From contig NZ_BCVX01000007.1 in NCBI RefSeq assembly GCF_001591965.1, positions 1 to 64,000 on the forward strand: DNA of 64,000 nt, written 5' to 3'. The stretch comes from Lysinibacillus odysseyi 34hs-1 = NBRC 100172. GTDB lineage: Bacteria > Bacillota > Bacilli > Bacillales_A > Planococcaceae. Position numbers and translations under genes: made by a program. This document shows, in pieces, positions 15,444 through 24,829 of this stretch (within the stretch, counting starts at the first letter, position 1; each line of letters starts with the position of its first letter). The notes under the pieces were generated by a model that did no database searches, was not told the DNA's origin, and worked only from the letters and a program-made list of their open reading frames with translations.

Positions 15444-17222
15444 TTGATACAAAAAGCAACGGAATTATTACAACAATATTTTGGCTATCCATCGTTTCGA
15501 GAGGGGCAGCAGCAGGCGATCGCATCTGTGCTGGCAGGGAATGACACGCTTGTTATTATGCCAACCGGAGGAGGGAAATCCCTATGCTATCAGGTTCCGG
15601 CACTTACATTGCCTGGCACAACGCTCGTTATTTCCCCTCTTATTTCGCTTATGAAGGATCAGGTGGATATGCTTCAGGCAAGCGGGATCAATGCTGCCTT
15701 TATCAATAGTTCCCTGAGCTATGAGGAAGCAGAAGCTGTATTATACAAGGCAAGAATGGGTGAGTTGAAATTACTGTATATTGCCCCTGAACGACTAGAG
15801 AACGAAGCGTTTTGTATGACACTTGCCCATTTACAGGTGCCGCTCATTGCCATTGATGAAGCACATTGTATCTCCCAATGGGGCCATGACTTCCGGCCAA
15901 GCTACCGCATCGTTAATCGGATCAAGGATTTATGGACTGTTTCCCCGACAATCGTGGCATTGACTGCCACTGCTACTCCCCATGTGAGACAGGATATATG
16001 CAATCTGCTGGATATTACGGAGGAACATACATTCATTACTGGTTTCAGCCGTCCAAATTTGACGTTTTCTGTGCTGCGGGGAGAAAATCGAGATCAATAT
16101 ATTATGAATTATGTGGGAAACAATAAGCAGGATGCCGGAATTATATATTGCGCCACGCGTAAAGCGGTAGAGCATATATACACATTGCTGCTAAAAAAAG
16201 GCATAAAGGTAGGGAAGTACCACGGCGGGCTCGGTGATGAGGAACGGACAAATATGCAACAAAAGTTTCTTGACGATGAACTGGTCGTGATGGTTGCAAC
16301 AAATGCCTTCGGAATGGGAATTAATAAGACGAATGTTCGCTATGTCATCCATTATCAGATGCCGCGGAATATGGAAAGCTATTATCAGGAGGCAGGTCGG
16401 GCTGGCCGTGACGGGCTGCCAAGTGATTGCATTTTGCTCTATTCTTCAAGTGATGAGCAGACACAGCGGTTTTTAATAGATCAGGCTCAGGATCGCACAC
16501 GAATCCCTTTGGAGCTGACGAAGCTGCAGGAAATGATCGATTACTGTCATACAGAGGATTGCTTACAAAATTATATAACACGCTATTTTGGCGAAGAAAC
16601 AATGGTACTATGCGGCAAATGCAACCGATGTATCGATGATCGCCCGCAAATTGATATGACAGTGGAAGCCCAGAAAGTATTGTCCTGCGTTGTCAGAATG
16701 GGACAGAAATTTGGCAAGGTACTTATCAGCCAGGTACTCGCCGGGTCAAACAATAAAAAAGTGCAGGAATTTGGCTTTAACAAACTTCCAACATACGGAG
16801 TGTTAAAGGAAATGAATGCAAAGGAAATCGCCCATTTTATTGAATTTTGTATAGCGGAAAAACTGCTGGCGGTAAGTAACGGACAATTCCCTACAATATT
16901 CATGACGGAACAGGGAAAAGAAGTGCTGATGGGGAAACGGAAGGTGTTACGCCGCAGTGCGCCTGTCGTAAAAGCAATATCAGATGAGGATCCGTTATTT
17001 GAGCATCTGCGAAATATACGAAAAGAAATTTCAACAAACGAAGGGGTTCCGCCGTATGTTGTCTTTTCAGATAAGACATTAAAGGAGTTAAGTGCTAAGC
17101 GCCCGACAACGCCGGAAGATTTTTTAGCGATCAACGGGGTAGGCGCAAACAAGCTCGAAAAATATGGCGAGTCCTTTATAGAAGCCATTTCAAATTGGGA
17201 ACTCGAAAAAAGCTATCCATAA
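15444..17222 (+). CDS. recQ: ATP-dependent DNA helicase RecQ
   Basis: TTG 15444 lies 6 nt after AGGAGGG. The 592-aa protein shows all RecQ marks: motif 0 (FGYPSFREGQQQAI), Walker A (MPTGGGKSLCYQ), DEAH box (AIDEAHCISQWGHDFRPSY), motif V/VI (NAFGMGINKTNVRYVIH, QEAGRAGRDG), the zinc cluster CHTEDCLQNYI...CGKCNRC (about 372-400), a winged-helix RQC region and a C-terminal HRDC domain (LRNIRKEISTNEGVPPYVVF). It is a 3'-5' helicase for recombination and replication repair. Length matches the full-length bacterial family. Confidence 0.97.
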   Translation: MIQKATELLQQYFGYPSFREGQQQAIASVLAGNDTLVIMPTGGGKSLCYQVPALTLPGTTLVISPLISLMKDQVDMLQASGINAAFINSSLSYEEAEAVLYKARMGELKLLYIAPERLENEAFCMTLAHLQVPLIAIDEAHCISQWGHDFRPSYRIVNRIKDLWTVSPTIVALTATATPHVRQDICNLLDITEEHTFITGFSRPNLTFSVLRGENRDQYIMNYVGNNKQDAGIIYCATRKAVEHIYTLLLKKGIKVGKYHGGLGDEERTNMQQKFLDDELVVMVATNAFGMGINKTNVRYVIHYQMPRNMESYYQEAGRAGRDGLPSDCILLYSSSDEQTQRFLIDQAQDRTRIPLELTKLQEMIDYCHTEDCLQNYITRYFGEETMVLCGKCNRCIDDRPQIDMTVEAQKVLSCVVRMGQKFGKVLISQVLAGSNNKKVQEFGFNKLPTYGVLKEMNAKEIAHFIEFCIAEKLLAVSNGQFPTIFMTEQGKEVLMGKRKVLRRSAPVVKAISDEDPLFEHLRNIRKEISTNEGVPPYVVFSDKTLKELSAKRPTTPEDFLAINGVGANKLEKYGESFIEAISNWELEKSYP

Positions 17223-17227
17223 GGGTA

Positions 17228-17268
17228 AGGCTGTCCAAAAGTAACTTCTTATTGGACAGCCTTTTTTG
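17228..17268 (+). terminator. recQ terminator
   Basis: AGGCTGTCCAA/TTGGACAGCCT stem and a T7 run, 6 bp after the recQ stop. Between here and 17514 nothing else is seen. Confidence 0.9.
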
Positions 17269-17514
17269 TTCATTACTTACCAGCAAGAATTCCAGCTGCG
17301 GCTGCTAAATCGATATAAGATGATTCTTATCGCAAAAAGAGCACCTTATTCCATTTACCCCCGGTTTTATAGGATTTAACCGCGAATTTAATAAAAAAAC
17401 CCGCGAATCTCTTTCTACAATGAAATATTCCCATAAGTGGAACCTTTTAGAGGGAAGAAAGTCCATTAACAAGGAATAGGAAAGGTTAACCAAAAGCAGA
17501 AGGGGGGAAGCGTA

Positions 17515-17868
17515 TTGATTAGCTTCACAACCATAATTATAGGAATCGCAGGCGGTATCCTGCTAGCAGGGGTATTTGTAGGAATCCTTATTTCTACTAA
17601 AAACAAAAGTGAATGGAATAAGCCGAGTATGGGTGTTAGCCTGAGTATTCTTTTGCAGGTGCTTATCCTCTTATTGTTTTTCTCTAGTCTTCTTCCGAAA
17701 ATACCGGAAACTTTGATTACCGTGTTGTGGTGGGGAGCTGTGTTGTTTGGCGGGTTCTTTGCGGTAAAGGATTTTAAAAATAATGCGGTCTACTCCTTAG
17801 TTGTTCTAGTGGTGAGCGGTATAATGGCGGTTTTTGGATCTTTTATTTATCTAATTTCCTGTATGTAA
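17515..17868 (+). CDS. four-helix membrane protein of unknown function
   Basis: TTG 17515 follows AAGGGGGGAAG. The 117-aa product is nearly all membrane: helices at about 5-27, 42-62, 70-84 and 92-114, joined by short loops (STKNKSEWNKPSMG). No family recognised and no charged catalytic residue in the helices. It faces msrA tail to tail. Confidence 0.7.
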   Translation: MISFTTIIIGIAGGILLAGVFVGILISTKNKSEWNKPSMGVSLSILLQVLILLLFFSSLLPKIPETLITVLWWGAVLFGGFFAVKDFKNNAVYSLVVLVVSGIMAVFGSFIYLISCM

Positions 17869-17912
17869 ATACGGATAATCTAATTATGTAAACTAAAAAA
17901 TGCCGTAAAAAA

Positions 17913-17934
17913 ACTGCCCGAAAAAACGGGCAGT
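17913..17934. terminator. terminator downstream of msrA
   Basis: ACTGCCCG/CGGGCAGT stem with A run on the left and T on the minus-strand exit; it ends msrA and may also serve the convergent membrane-protein gene. Confidence 0.85.
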
Positions 17935-17938
17935 ATGT

Positions 17939-18454
17939 TTACTTCCAATGCTGCTGTAAGAATTCATCGCGTCCTGACTTTTCACGGTCTTTTTTGTAAT
18001 GCTCAGATTCTTTTTTATAGTAGTCTTGGTGGTAATCTTCGGCGATGTAAAATACTTCTGCATCGCGGATTTCTGTGACGATCGTCTTTTTAAAACGGCC
18101 GCTCGCAGCAAGGTTTTCTTTTGATTTTTCGGCTTTTTTCCGCTGGTCTTCTCCATGAACAAAAATAGCTGTTTTGTAAGATTCACCACGATCATGGAAC
18201 TGGCCGCCGTCATCTGTTGGATCAATTTGCATCCAATAAATATCTAATAGCTGCTCGTAACTAAAAATAGAAGGATCAAACTCGATTTGTACAACCTCCA
18301 AGTGACCTGATGTTCCTTTTTTTACATCTTCATATGAAGGGTTTTCTATATGTCCTCCCATATACCCGCTCGTTACTTTATGTATACCATCCCATTGATC
18401 AAAGGGTTTTACCATGCACCAAAAACACCCGCCTGCAAATGTTGCCTTCTCCAT
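17939..18454 (-). CDS. msrA: peptide-methionine (S)-S-oxide reductase
   Basis: Reduces the S-epimer of methionine sulfoxide in oxidised proteins. ATG 18454 follows AGGAGGTG. The 171-aa product has the catalytic GGCFWC motif (residues 8-13), the conserved GYMGG and the YHQDYY segment near the C-terminus. Length is typical for the single-domain enzyme; no fused MsrB domain. It lies alone, divergent from the LCP gene. A long upstream extension of the frame is not preceded by any ribosome site. Confidence 0.97.
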   Translation of the reverse strand: MEKATFAGGCFWCMVKPFDQWDGIHKVTSGYMGGHIENPSYEDVKKGTSGHLEVVQIEFDPSIFSYEQLLDIYWMQIDPTDDGGQFHDRGESYKTAIFVHGEDQRKKAEKSKENLAASGRFKKTIVTEIRDAEVFYIAEDYHQDYYKKESEHYKKDREKSGRDEFLQQHWK

Positions 18455-18636
18455 AATAGACACCTCCTGAAAAATATCATTATTGTAGCATGGCAGCACG
18501 TTTATATACAATGAATTAGTTTGGCAAAAAAATCGGCAAATATATGCCGTGCGTAGTATAATGTATGCACGATAATAGGAAACATAATAAGATAGTAGTG
18601 CGTCCAATAGGTGAGTAATGAAAAGGAGTTTTATTT

Positions 18637-19572
18637 ATGGAAGATCAGAATCAACGCCGTTACAAAAAAAGAAAAATGCGAAAAGGCCGTGTTTTTCTTA
18701 CAGTCTTGCTGCTTCTCGTTTTAGCGGTAGGCTTTTACGGCTACAGCCAATACAAGGCCGGCCTGAAATTAGCGGGCGATGCCAAGCCAAGTGGAGAAGT
18801 AGAGGATTTTGTACCAGATGAGAAAGACGGGGAAACGGTTAATTACCTGTTGCTTGGAATCGATACACGTGGAGAGGAACAGTCACGTTCTGATACGATG
18901 ATGCTTGTTTCATGGCAGAAAAAGACGGATGAAATAAAGCTTGTATCGTTTATGCGTGATATTTACGCAGATATTCCTGATTACGGTCATTACAAATTAA
19001 ACACGGCTTATTATCTGGGTGGTGTCCAGTTGGCAAAGGATACTATTACACAGATGTTCGATGTACCGATTCATCACTACGCACTTATTGACTTTAAGAG
19101 CTTTGAATCACTCATTGACATCATGGCTCCGGACGGGGTGGAAATGGATGTGGAAAAGGACATGTCCGCTCATATAGGTGTAAACTTAACACAAGGGCAG
19201 CATAAATTAAATGGTCAGGAGCTGCTTGGATATGCACGATTCCGCCACGATGCTGAAGGAGACTTCGGCCGGGTGGCGCGTCAGCAGAAAGTAATCGAAG
19301 CGCTGAAAAATGAACTGCTCTCTGTTGGAAATACTAAGAACCTGCCGAAGCTGGTTGGGGCTGCACAAGGGTATGTTACAACAGATGTCACTTCAAAAGA
19401 CCAGTTAAAAACGGTGCTTAGCATGGCGGTGAGTGGTGTTGATGTAACGAAAATGACGATTCCTGCAGAAGGAACATATTCAGACCAGCGAGTTAGCGGC
19501 CTCGGGTTAGTACTCGCTATCGATCAAGAGACTAATAAACAGCTGCTCCGGGACTTTTTAGAAGGTAAGTAG
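18637..19572 (+). CDS. LytR-CpsA-Psr family cell-wall ligase
   Basis: The 311-aa product has a short basic cytoplasmic start, one membrane anchor (about 18-37, VFLTVLLLLVLAVGFYGYSQ) and an extracellular LCP domain (about 65-225) with the phosphate-binding patterns DTRGEEQSRSDTMML and RFRHDAEGDFGRVARQQ. LCP proteins transfer teichoic acids or other undecaprenyl-linked polymers to peptidoglycan. AAAGGAGTT lies before the ATG. A TATAAT box at about 18558 probably belongs to its promoter. Several paralogs are usual in Bacillales, so no specific symbol is given. Confidence 0.93.
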   Translation: MEDQNQRRYKKRKMRKGRVFLTVLLLLVLAVGFYGYSQYKAGLKLAGDAKPSGEVEDFVPDEKDGETVNYLLLGIDTRGEEQSRSDTMMLVSWQKKTDEIKLVSFMRDIYADIPDYGHYKLNTAYYLGGVQLAKDTITQMFDVPIHHYALIDFKSFESLIDIMAPDGVEMDVEKDMSAHIGVNLTQGQHKLNGQELLGYARFRHDAEGDFGRVARQQKVIEALKNELLSVGNTKNLPKLVGAAQGYVTTDVTSKDQLKTVLSMAVSGVDVTKMTIPAEGTYSDQRVSGLGLVLAIDQETNKQLLRDFLEGK

Positions 19573-19646
19573 AGTAAAATCATACAAGATATAATAATTA
19601 GTGATACAATATAAATAATAATCAGAGAGTTTATCGGGGTGGTTTT

Positions 19647-20867
19647 TTGGAACAGGATAGTCAGAAAGAGCACTTACCGCAAGAGAAGTCCCACTTCTTC
19701 TCTACGCGGTTCATCCGCTTTCTTGGCGGAAAGAATTTATTATTCTTATTAATTATCACTTTATTGCTTGGCTGCGTCATTTTTATCTTTGATAAAATCG
19801 CATTTATTTTCCAGCCGATTCAGGTTTTGTTTGAAGTCGTTATTTTACCAGGGGTGCTCGGGGTCATTCTTTATTATCTGCTGCGACCATTCCTGCGGAT
19901 TTTGATGCGATGGAAAGTACCGCGGATTTGGGCAATTGTTATTATTTTTGTCGGGCTGATCAGCTTGATTACAATTTTGATTTTATTAGTTTTCCCATTC
20001 CTCCGCGATCAGTTTACAAATTTGCTGCAGGAATTCCCGATTTATTTTATGTCACTGCTTGATGATGTCATCGCTTTTATAAATAATTCGCGGATCAATG
20101 AATATTTGGCGAATGCCAATATAGAATATGATAAAGTACTGGTGAATATTACGGACAATTTGACGACAACTGTTAAAGATACTGCAACGTCCTTGGCGAC
20201 AAATGTAGCTTCAGGTCTGACAGGAGTTGTAACAACATTAACGGGGATTTTGCTTTCCCTTGCGATTGTGCCGTTCATTTTATTCTATCTATTATGGGAA
20301 GGCGAGAAAATGCCACACTTCATCGTTCGCTTATTCCCGCCGCGCATGCGTAAATTTGTGGATGATATAATGGGTGATATGGACAATCAAATTAGCTCCT
20401 ATATCCAAGGGCAGATTTTAGTATCCATTTGTATCGGTATAATGGTTACTATCGGATTCTTTATTATCAAACTGCCTTATGCACTTCTTTTAGGGGCTTT
20501 AGCAATGGTGACAAGTGTTGTTCCTTATTTAGGACCAGTAATCGCGATTACTCCGGCACTAATCATCGCTATTGTAACTAATCCTTTTATGCTTATCAAG
20601 GTTGGAATTGTTTGGACGGTCGTGCAATTAATAGAAGGGAAGTTTATTTCTCCGCAAATTATGGGTAAATCTTTAAGTATACACCCGATTACCATTATTT
20701 TTGTCCTGTTGACAGCAGGGTCTCTGTTTGGTGTATTCGGGGTTATCCTTGGTATCCCTTCATATGCGCTATTAAAAGTAATTGTTCAGCATTTTTATCA
20801 GTTATTCAAACAGCGTTATAATAAGTTCCAGTTAAAATCAGAAGACCAATACGAAGATATTCACTAA
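19647..20867 (+). CDS. AI-2E family transporter
   Basis: TTG 19647 follows GGGGTGG. The 406-aa protein has about eight membrane helices with a long extracytoplasmic region between helices 3 and 4 and the family marks SGLTGVVTTLTG and QIMGKSLSIHP. Members include TqsA and the Na+/H+ antiporter-like proteins YdbI/YrrI of Bacillus; autoinducer export is shown for only some. The transport substrate is thus open. It lies 74 bp after the LCP gene in the same direction. A hairpin AATCGGTAGCTT/AAGCTGCCGATT overlaps the stop and may terminate it. Confidence 0.9.
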   Translation: MEQDSQKEHLPQEKSHFFSTRFIRFLGGKNLLFLLIITLLLGCVIFIFDKIAFIFQPIQVLFEVVILPGVLGVILYYLLRPFLRILMRWKVPRIWAIVIIFVGLISLITILILLVFPFLRDQFTNLLQEFPIYFMSLLDDVIAFINNSRINEYLANANIEYDKVLVNITDNLTTTVKDTATSLATNVASGLTGVVTTLTGILLSLAIVPFILFYLLWEGEKMPHFIVRLFPPRMRKFVDDIMGDMDNQISSYIQGQILVSICIGIMVTIGFFIIKLPYALLLGALAMVTSVVPYLGPVIAITPALIIAIVTNPFMLIKVGIVWTVVQLIEGKFISPQIMGKSLSIHPITIIFVLLTAGSLFGVFGVILGIPSYALLKVIVQHFYQLFKQRYNKFQLKSEDQYEDIH

Positions 20868-20912
20868 TCGGTAGCTTAAGCTGCCGATTTTCTATAAAAG
20901 GGGATGAAAAGC

Positions 20913-21299
20913 ATGATAAACAAGTGGTTTACAACAATGGAATGCAATGGAGTAAAGGTTGACACGATTGTCGATAAAACGGACTTAGTTGAAGGCGAAA
21001 TCCTGACCGGCAAGGTTTATGTGGCAGCAGATTCAGACGTTGAAAAAATTGACTGTATTGTTCTGCGCGTAGTAAAACGAGCAGGGGGTTCGACCCAGAT
21101 TATCGGCAAATCTTCAGTAGAGCTTGTAGGAAGTGTTCATACAAAAGGCTCAGAATTTGTGGACTTTGAAATTATTCCAGATGATCGCTGGGCATGTGAA
21201 GAGGCAGATGAAATTATTTTCCAAACGGTCCTCGTCATGGGTGACGGAACGGAAATCGAGGATGAAGGTGTTATTACATATACATTTTTAGAGGATTAA
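20913..21299 (+). CDS. Spo0M-like single arrestin-domain protein
   Basis: The 128-aa product matches the N-terminal half of sporulation-control protein Spo0M (CNGVKVDTIVDKTDLVEGEI, GKVYVAADSDVEKIDCIVLR, a beta-sandwich arrestin-like fold). Known Spo0M proteins are about 250 aa with two such halves, so this one is half-length but ends cleanly with its own terminators; no frameshift is seen. ATG 20913 lies 9 nt after AAAGGGG; ATG 20904 abuts that site. Role inferred from family only: a soluble modulator of sporulation or cell division. Confidence 0.75.
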   Translation: MINKWFTTMECNGVKVDTIVDKTDLVEGEILTGKVYVAADSDVEKIDCIVLRVVKRAGGSTQIIGKSSVELVGSVHTKGSEFVDFEIIPDDRWACEEADEIIFQTVLVMGDGTEIEDEGVITYTFLED

Positions 21300-21301
21300 A
21301 A

Positions 21302-21360
21302 AGACGTGGCCGGGAGTGCCACGTCTACTTGAGAAGCTACTTAAACAGTAGCTTCTTTTT
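21302..21360. terminator. two stacked hairpins between convergent genes
   Basis: AGACGTGGC/GCCACGTCT is followed by AGAAGCTAC/GTAGCTTCT with T7. The second overlaps the last codons of the convergent aminotransferase gene, so it ends the plus-strand transcript. Confidence 0.85.
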
Positions 21361-22522
21361 TTATAGCCATATGAGAAAGCCTTTGCACGGCCTGGGTAAG
21401 TTTTTCGGCATCCTGCACAAGCGCGAGGCGCATATAACCTTCACCCGCAGAACCAAAAGCTGTACCAGGTACCATAACAACACCCGTTTGTTTAATCGCT
21501 TCAAAGGCAACGGATTTACTGTCAAGATCATAAGGGTGCTTTGCCCAAACAAACATCCCTCCGCTGCTTGGAGCGACTTCCCAGCCGATGGAAGTGAGGC
21601 CTTCCATTAATGCTTTATGGCGTGCTGCAAAAGTAATACGGAGATTAGCAGTAATTTCTTCTGCATGATCTAACGCTTTTGCAGCTACTAACTGGATAGG
21701 CTCGAAAATACCGAAGTCAAGGTTCGATTTTAATTGTTTTAACAGGGAAACCATTTCAGCATTACCGACAATATAAGCGATCCGCGTGCCAGCAAGGCTA
21801 AAGCTTTTTGACAAGGAATTAATTTCTAAGCCTACCTCCTTCGCACCTGGAGTAGCAAGGAAGCTAAGTGGGGCATCACCTTCAAAATAAAATTCTGAAT
21901 AAGCTGCATCATGCAGGACGATAATATTGTATTTTTTTGCAAATGCAACAACCTCTGAAAAGTACTCAGTCGATGGCATGGCCGGAACGGGATTACCTGG
22001 CAGATTTAAAATAAGCAGTTTCGCTTTTTGTGCGATTTCTTCCGGAACGGTAGAAAGGTCAGGAAGATAGCCGTTTTCTTTTGTTAAAGGCATGTAATAG
22101 GGCTCAGCGCCAGCGAGGTGGATTCCCGCATCATAAGCGACGTATGCCGGATTCGTTGTTAGTACAATATCACCAGGATCGCAGAATGCCACAGGAAGGT
22201 GGACAAGCCCTTCTTGGGAACCGATCGTTTGTATGACTTCTGTAGAAGGGTCTAACACAACTTGATTTACTCGTTTATAGTAACGGCTTACGGCTTCATT
22301 AAATACTTGGACACCTGTTAATGTATAGCCGTAAGATGTTTCCAGCTTTGTTAGTTCAGACATCATTTCCCGCAGGAAGGCGGCCGGAGGAATATCTGGA
22401 CTTCCAAGACTTAAATCAATTAACTCCATACCTTTTGCTTGTTGTTCTCGCGCACACTGTTTTAAATCACCAAATATGGACGGCGCAAATAGGGACATTT
22501 TTTGTGATGGTTGAACTTTCAA
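21341..22522 (-). CDS. PLP-dependent class I/II aminotransferase
   Basis: TTG 22522 lies 7 nt after AGGAG; GTG 22531 overlaps that site. The 393-aa product has the fold-type I pattern: SLGSPDIPP near the N-terminus, LPGNPVPA, the Asp-Ala-Ala-Tyr cofactor contact (VLHDAAYSEFYF), the Schiff-base lysine in NSLSKSFSLAGTRIAY and the C-terminal Arg region YMRLAL. It is of the PatA/DapL/AlaT-like branch; the amino acid substrate cannot be fixed. No biosynthetic partner gene is adjacent. Confidence 0.9.
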   Translation of the reverse strand: MKVQPSQKMSLFAPSIFGDLKQCAREQQAKGMELIDLSLGSPDIPPAAFLREMMSELTKLETSYGYTLTGVQVFNEAVSRYYKRVNQVVLDPSTEVIQTIGSQEGLVHLPVAFCDPGDIVLTTNPAYVAYDAGIHLAGAEPYYMPLTKENGYLPDLSTVPEEIAQKAKLLILNLPGNPVPAMPSTEYFSEVVAFAKKYNIIVLHDAAYSEFYFEGDAPLSFLATPGAKEVGLEINSLSKSFSLAGTRIAYIVGNAEMVSLLKQLKSNLDFGIFEPIQLVAAKALDHAEEITANLRITFAARHKALMEGLTSIGWEVAPSSGGMFVWAKHPYDLDSKSVAFEAIKQTGVVMVPGTAFGSAGEGYMRLALVQDAEKLTQAVQRLSHMAIKKEATV

Positions 22523-22715
22523 AGTAAACACTCCTAAATAATAAAATATAACTTACATTGTACCATAACAGTATTAGCAGAAAATATGAATTTCAGAAAA
22601 TAGAATCTTTTCATGCTATAAAGCGAATTTTTACTACAATGAAGGAATTTATGCAAAAATTAGTTCGGCAATCTTCTTTTTATCGTTTACACTGAAGGAA
22701 GGGATGGTGAGGTAG

Positions 22716-23513
22716 ATGAAAATATATTCTTTGAGTGGTCCGAGCGGCACAGGGAAAAGCACATCAGCATTAGAATTTGCACATCAGAAAAAAATAGAAG
22801 GCATTATAGATGATGGACTGCTCATTGTAAACGGAGAAAAACGCGCGGGCATAAGTGCAAAGTTTGAGAAAAATACGATCAAAGCGGTGCGTCGGGCTAT
22901 ATTTCACGACGACGGCCATCGGGAAGCTGTTCTTAAAGCGCTTAAAGAGGCAGATTTATCCTCACTTCTTATCATTGGTACAAGTGATAAGATGACAAAA
23001 CGGATTGCAGAACGTCTTGGTATAGGACCGATTCTTCACTTCTATTATATTACAGATATCCGGACATCTCAGGAAATCCAATTAGCACGCTTTATCCGTG
23101 AAACCCAGGGAAAACATGTTATGCCAATACCGGTAAGACAAGTAGAGCAGAATTTCTTTAAACGTTTTATTCAAAAAGGAAAAGAAATTGTTTTTAATAA
23201 GAGAAAAATAGGAGAGACGACGATTGTACGTCCGGATTTCCATCATGAGATTATTGAGATCTCTAAAATAGTATATGTGCAGCTGCTCGATTATGAGCTA
23301 AAAGAGAATGAATTTGTCGTACGGTCTGATATTTTAAAGCTATCAGTAGAATTAATCCCGGCTATAACGATTGAAATCTCACTCAAGGCACCAGTTACAT
23401 ATAATGTACCTCATGTGCTTCATAACCTCCAGAACCGGATTTCTGAAGCTTTTCTTCTTCATTTCGGGATTGCTCCCGAAGAAATAAATATCGTTGTGAG
23501 AGGAATACGTTAA
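22716..23513 (+). CDS. P-loop ATPase fused to an Asp23/Gls24-like domain
   Basis: The 265-aa product begins with a Walker A motif (SLSGPSGTGKSTSALEFA, residues 5-22) and an ATPase core to about residue 130, followed by a linker rich in Phe/Lys and a C-terminal domain (about 185-265) with the beta-alpha pattern of Asp23/Gls24 envelope-stress proteins (DILKLSVELIPAITIEISLK, NRISEAFLLHFGIAPEEINI). It may be a nucleotide-regulated structural or stress protein. GAGGTAG precedes the ATG. Monocistronic, with a terminator about 40 bp downstream (23556-23598). Function unknown. Confidence 0.75.
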   Translation: MKIYSLSGPSGTGKSTSALEFAHQKKIEGIIDDGLLIVNGEKRAGISAKFEKNTIKAVRRAIFHDDGHREAVLKALKEADLSSLLIIGTSDKMTKRIAERLGIGPILHFYYITDIRTSQEIQLARFIRETQGKHVMPIPVRQVEQNFFKRFIQKGKEIVFNKRKIGETTIVRPDFHHEIIEISKIVYVQLLDYELKENEFVVRSDILKLSVELIPAITIEISLKAPVTYNVPHVLHNLQNRISEAFLLHFGIAPEEINIVVRGIR

Positions 23514-23706
23514 AGAATCGGATGCTTGAAAGGCTGTAGCTATCCACACATATAGAAAGGCTGACTAGAAAATGAATCTTTCTGGTCAGCCCTTTTTTCT
23601 CAATTATAATCTACTAATAAAATCTCTGCGCACAGTAGTATTAACATCAAACATTTTCGCTGCGAAGGAAGTGCCCACACGCAAATTTTCAGTCATCCAT
23701 TGCAGC

Positions 23707-24504
23707 TTATTCCGGTTTACGTTTAAATTCCGGCTGGCGTTTCTCGACAAACGCCCGTACCCCCTCTGAGAAATCGGTTTGTGAGACGAATGGTGTGGAG
23801 CTTTGCCAAAGGGCGGGTGTGGAATCGGTACATTCACGAACCGAACGCTTAACAGCGGCTAAGGAATCCGGGGACATGCCGGCAACCAGTTTACCCATGC
23901 GGATCGCAAATCGGTTCAGATCTTTTTCGGCTACTAAATAGTTTAACATGCCTGCCTTATATGCTTCGTCTGCCTTGTACATGCGCCCTGTAAATACAAA
24001 GTCCTTTGTCGCACTAGGTCCTACTAAATCGACAAGACGCTTTGCGAACTTATTGTTTAATGTAATGCCCAGCTTACCGACAGGGATTCCCATCTTTGCT
24101 TTGTCCGAGCCAATACGGATATCACAAGCCAAAGCAAGTTCAAGACCGGCACCCATTGCTGGTCCATTAATCACCCCGATAACAGGAAGAGGAAGATTTT
24201 CAATCGTGGAAATCGTTTTTTCCATATGTATGAAAGCTTCCTCCGCTTTCTCTAATGAAATGGAATGAAACTCTTTTATATCAGATCCAGCTGTAAAGTT
24301 TTCCCCGGATCCTCGTAATATTAATACTTTGTTTTTTGGATTTTCCAATGTTTGCAGCGCAATTTTTGCCAGCTGATCCCACATGTTTGCCGTCAATGCA
24401 TTCTTTAACTGTGGTCGATGAATAGTAATGATAGCAAGACCGGCAGTTTCCTGATAGATAATCTTCGCTTCTTCAGCTTCCAATCGAGTCGTTCGTACCT
24501 GCAT
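23707..24504 (-). CDS. enoyl-CoA hydratase/isomerase family protein
   Basis: The 265-aa crotonase-fold product has the CoA and oxyanion-hole segments GSGENFTAGSDIKEFHS and INGPAMGAGLELALACDIRI, and the family's C-terminal helices with RQPEFKRKPE. The first catalytic Glu is not evident where hydratases carry it, so it could be an isomerase, hydrolase or dehalogenase-like member. Acts on acyl-CoA in the cytoplasm. ATG 24504 is accepted; AGGGGGATAAATC lies upstream. No beta-oxidation partner gene is adjacent. Confidence 0.9.
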   Translation of the reverse strand: MQVRTTRLEAEEAKIIYQETAGLAIITIHRPQLKNALTANMWDQLAKIALQTLENPKNKVLILRGSGENFTAGSDIKEFHSISLEKAEEAFIHMEKTISTIENLPLPVIGVINGPAMGAGLELALACDIRIGSDKAKMGIPVGKLGITLNNKFAKRLVDLVGPSATKDFVFTGRMYKADEAYKAGMLNYLVAEKDLNRFAIRMGKLVAGMSPDSLAAVKRSVRECTDSTPALWQSSTPFVSQTDFSEGVRAFVEKRQPEFKRKPE

Positions 24505-24829
24505 GATTTATCCCCCTGTAATCAAATTATTTCTATTATATACTACAATAATAATATCACGTACAATTTATCGAATATTCAAGCAAAAAATTTCTAATTA
24601 GTTCAATTTAATGGCTCTGTTACAGTACAGAATGCCATCTTATTTCTCCATAATAGCACAAAACCAAAATATTCTACTCGATTGCTAAAGAGTGGAATTT
24701 TAGAATGTAAAATAATTGACAAATTAGACATATTATCCGACAATATAAATTGTAATTAAACTAACACATACGCCCTTACCCAAACAACAAACAAATAAAC
24801 ACACGCAAGCCACTAAGGAGGTAACACAA
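24505..24829 (+). promoter_or_regulatory. 325-bp promoter region of the dead-recombinase operon
   Basis: AT-rich divergent spacer. TTGACA at 24716-24721 is followed after 17 nt by GACAAT (24739-24744), a passable sigma-A promoter for the plus-strand operon. No small gene is seen. Confidence 0.45.
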
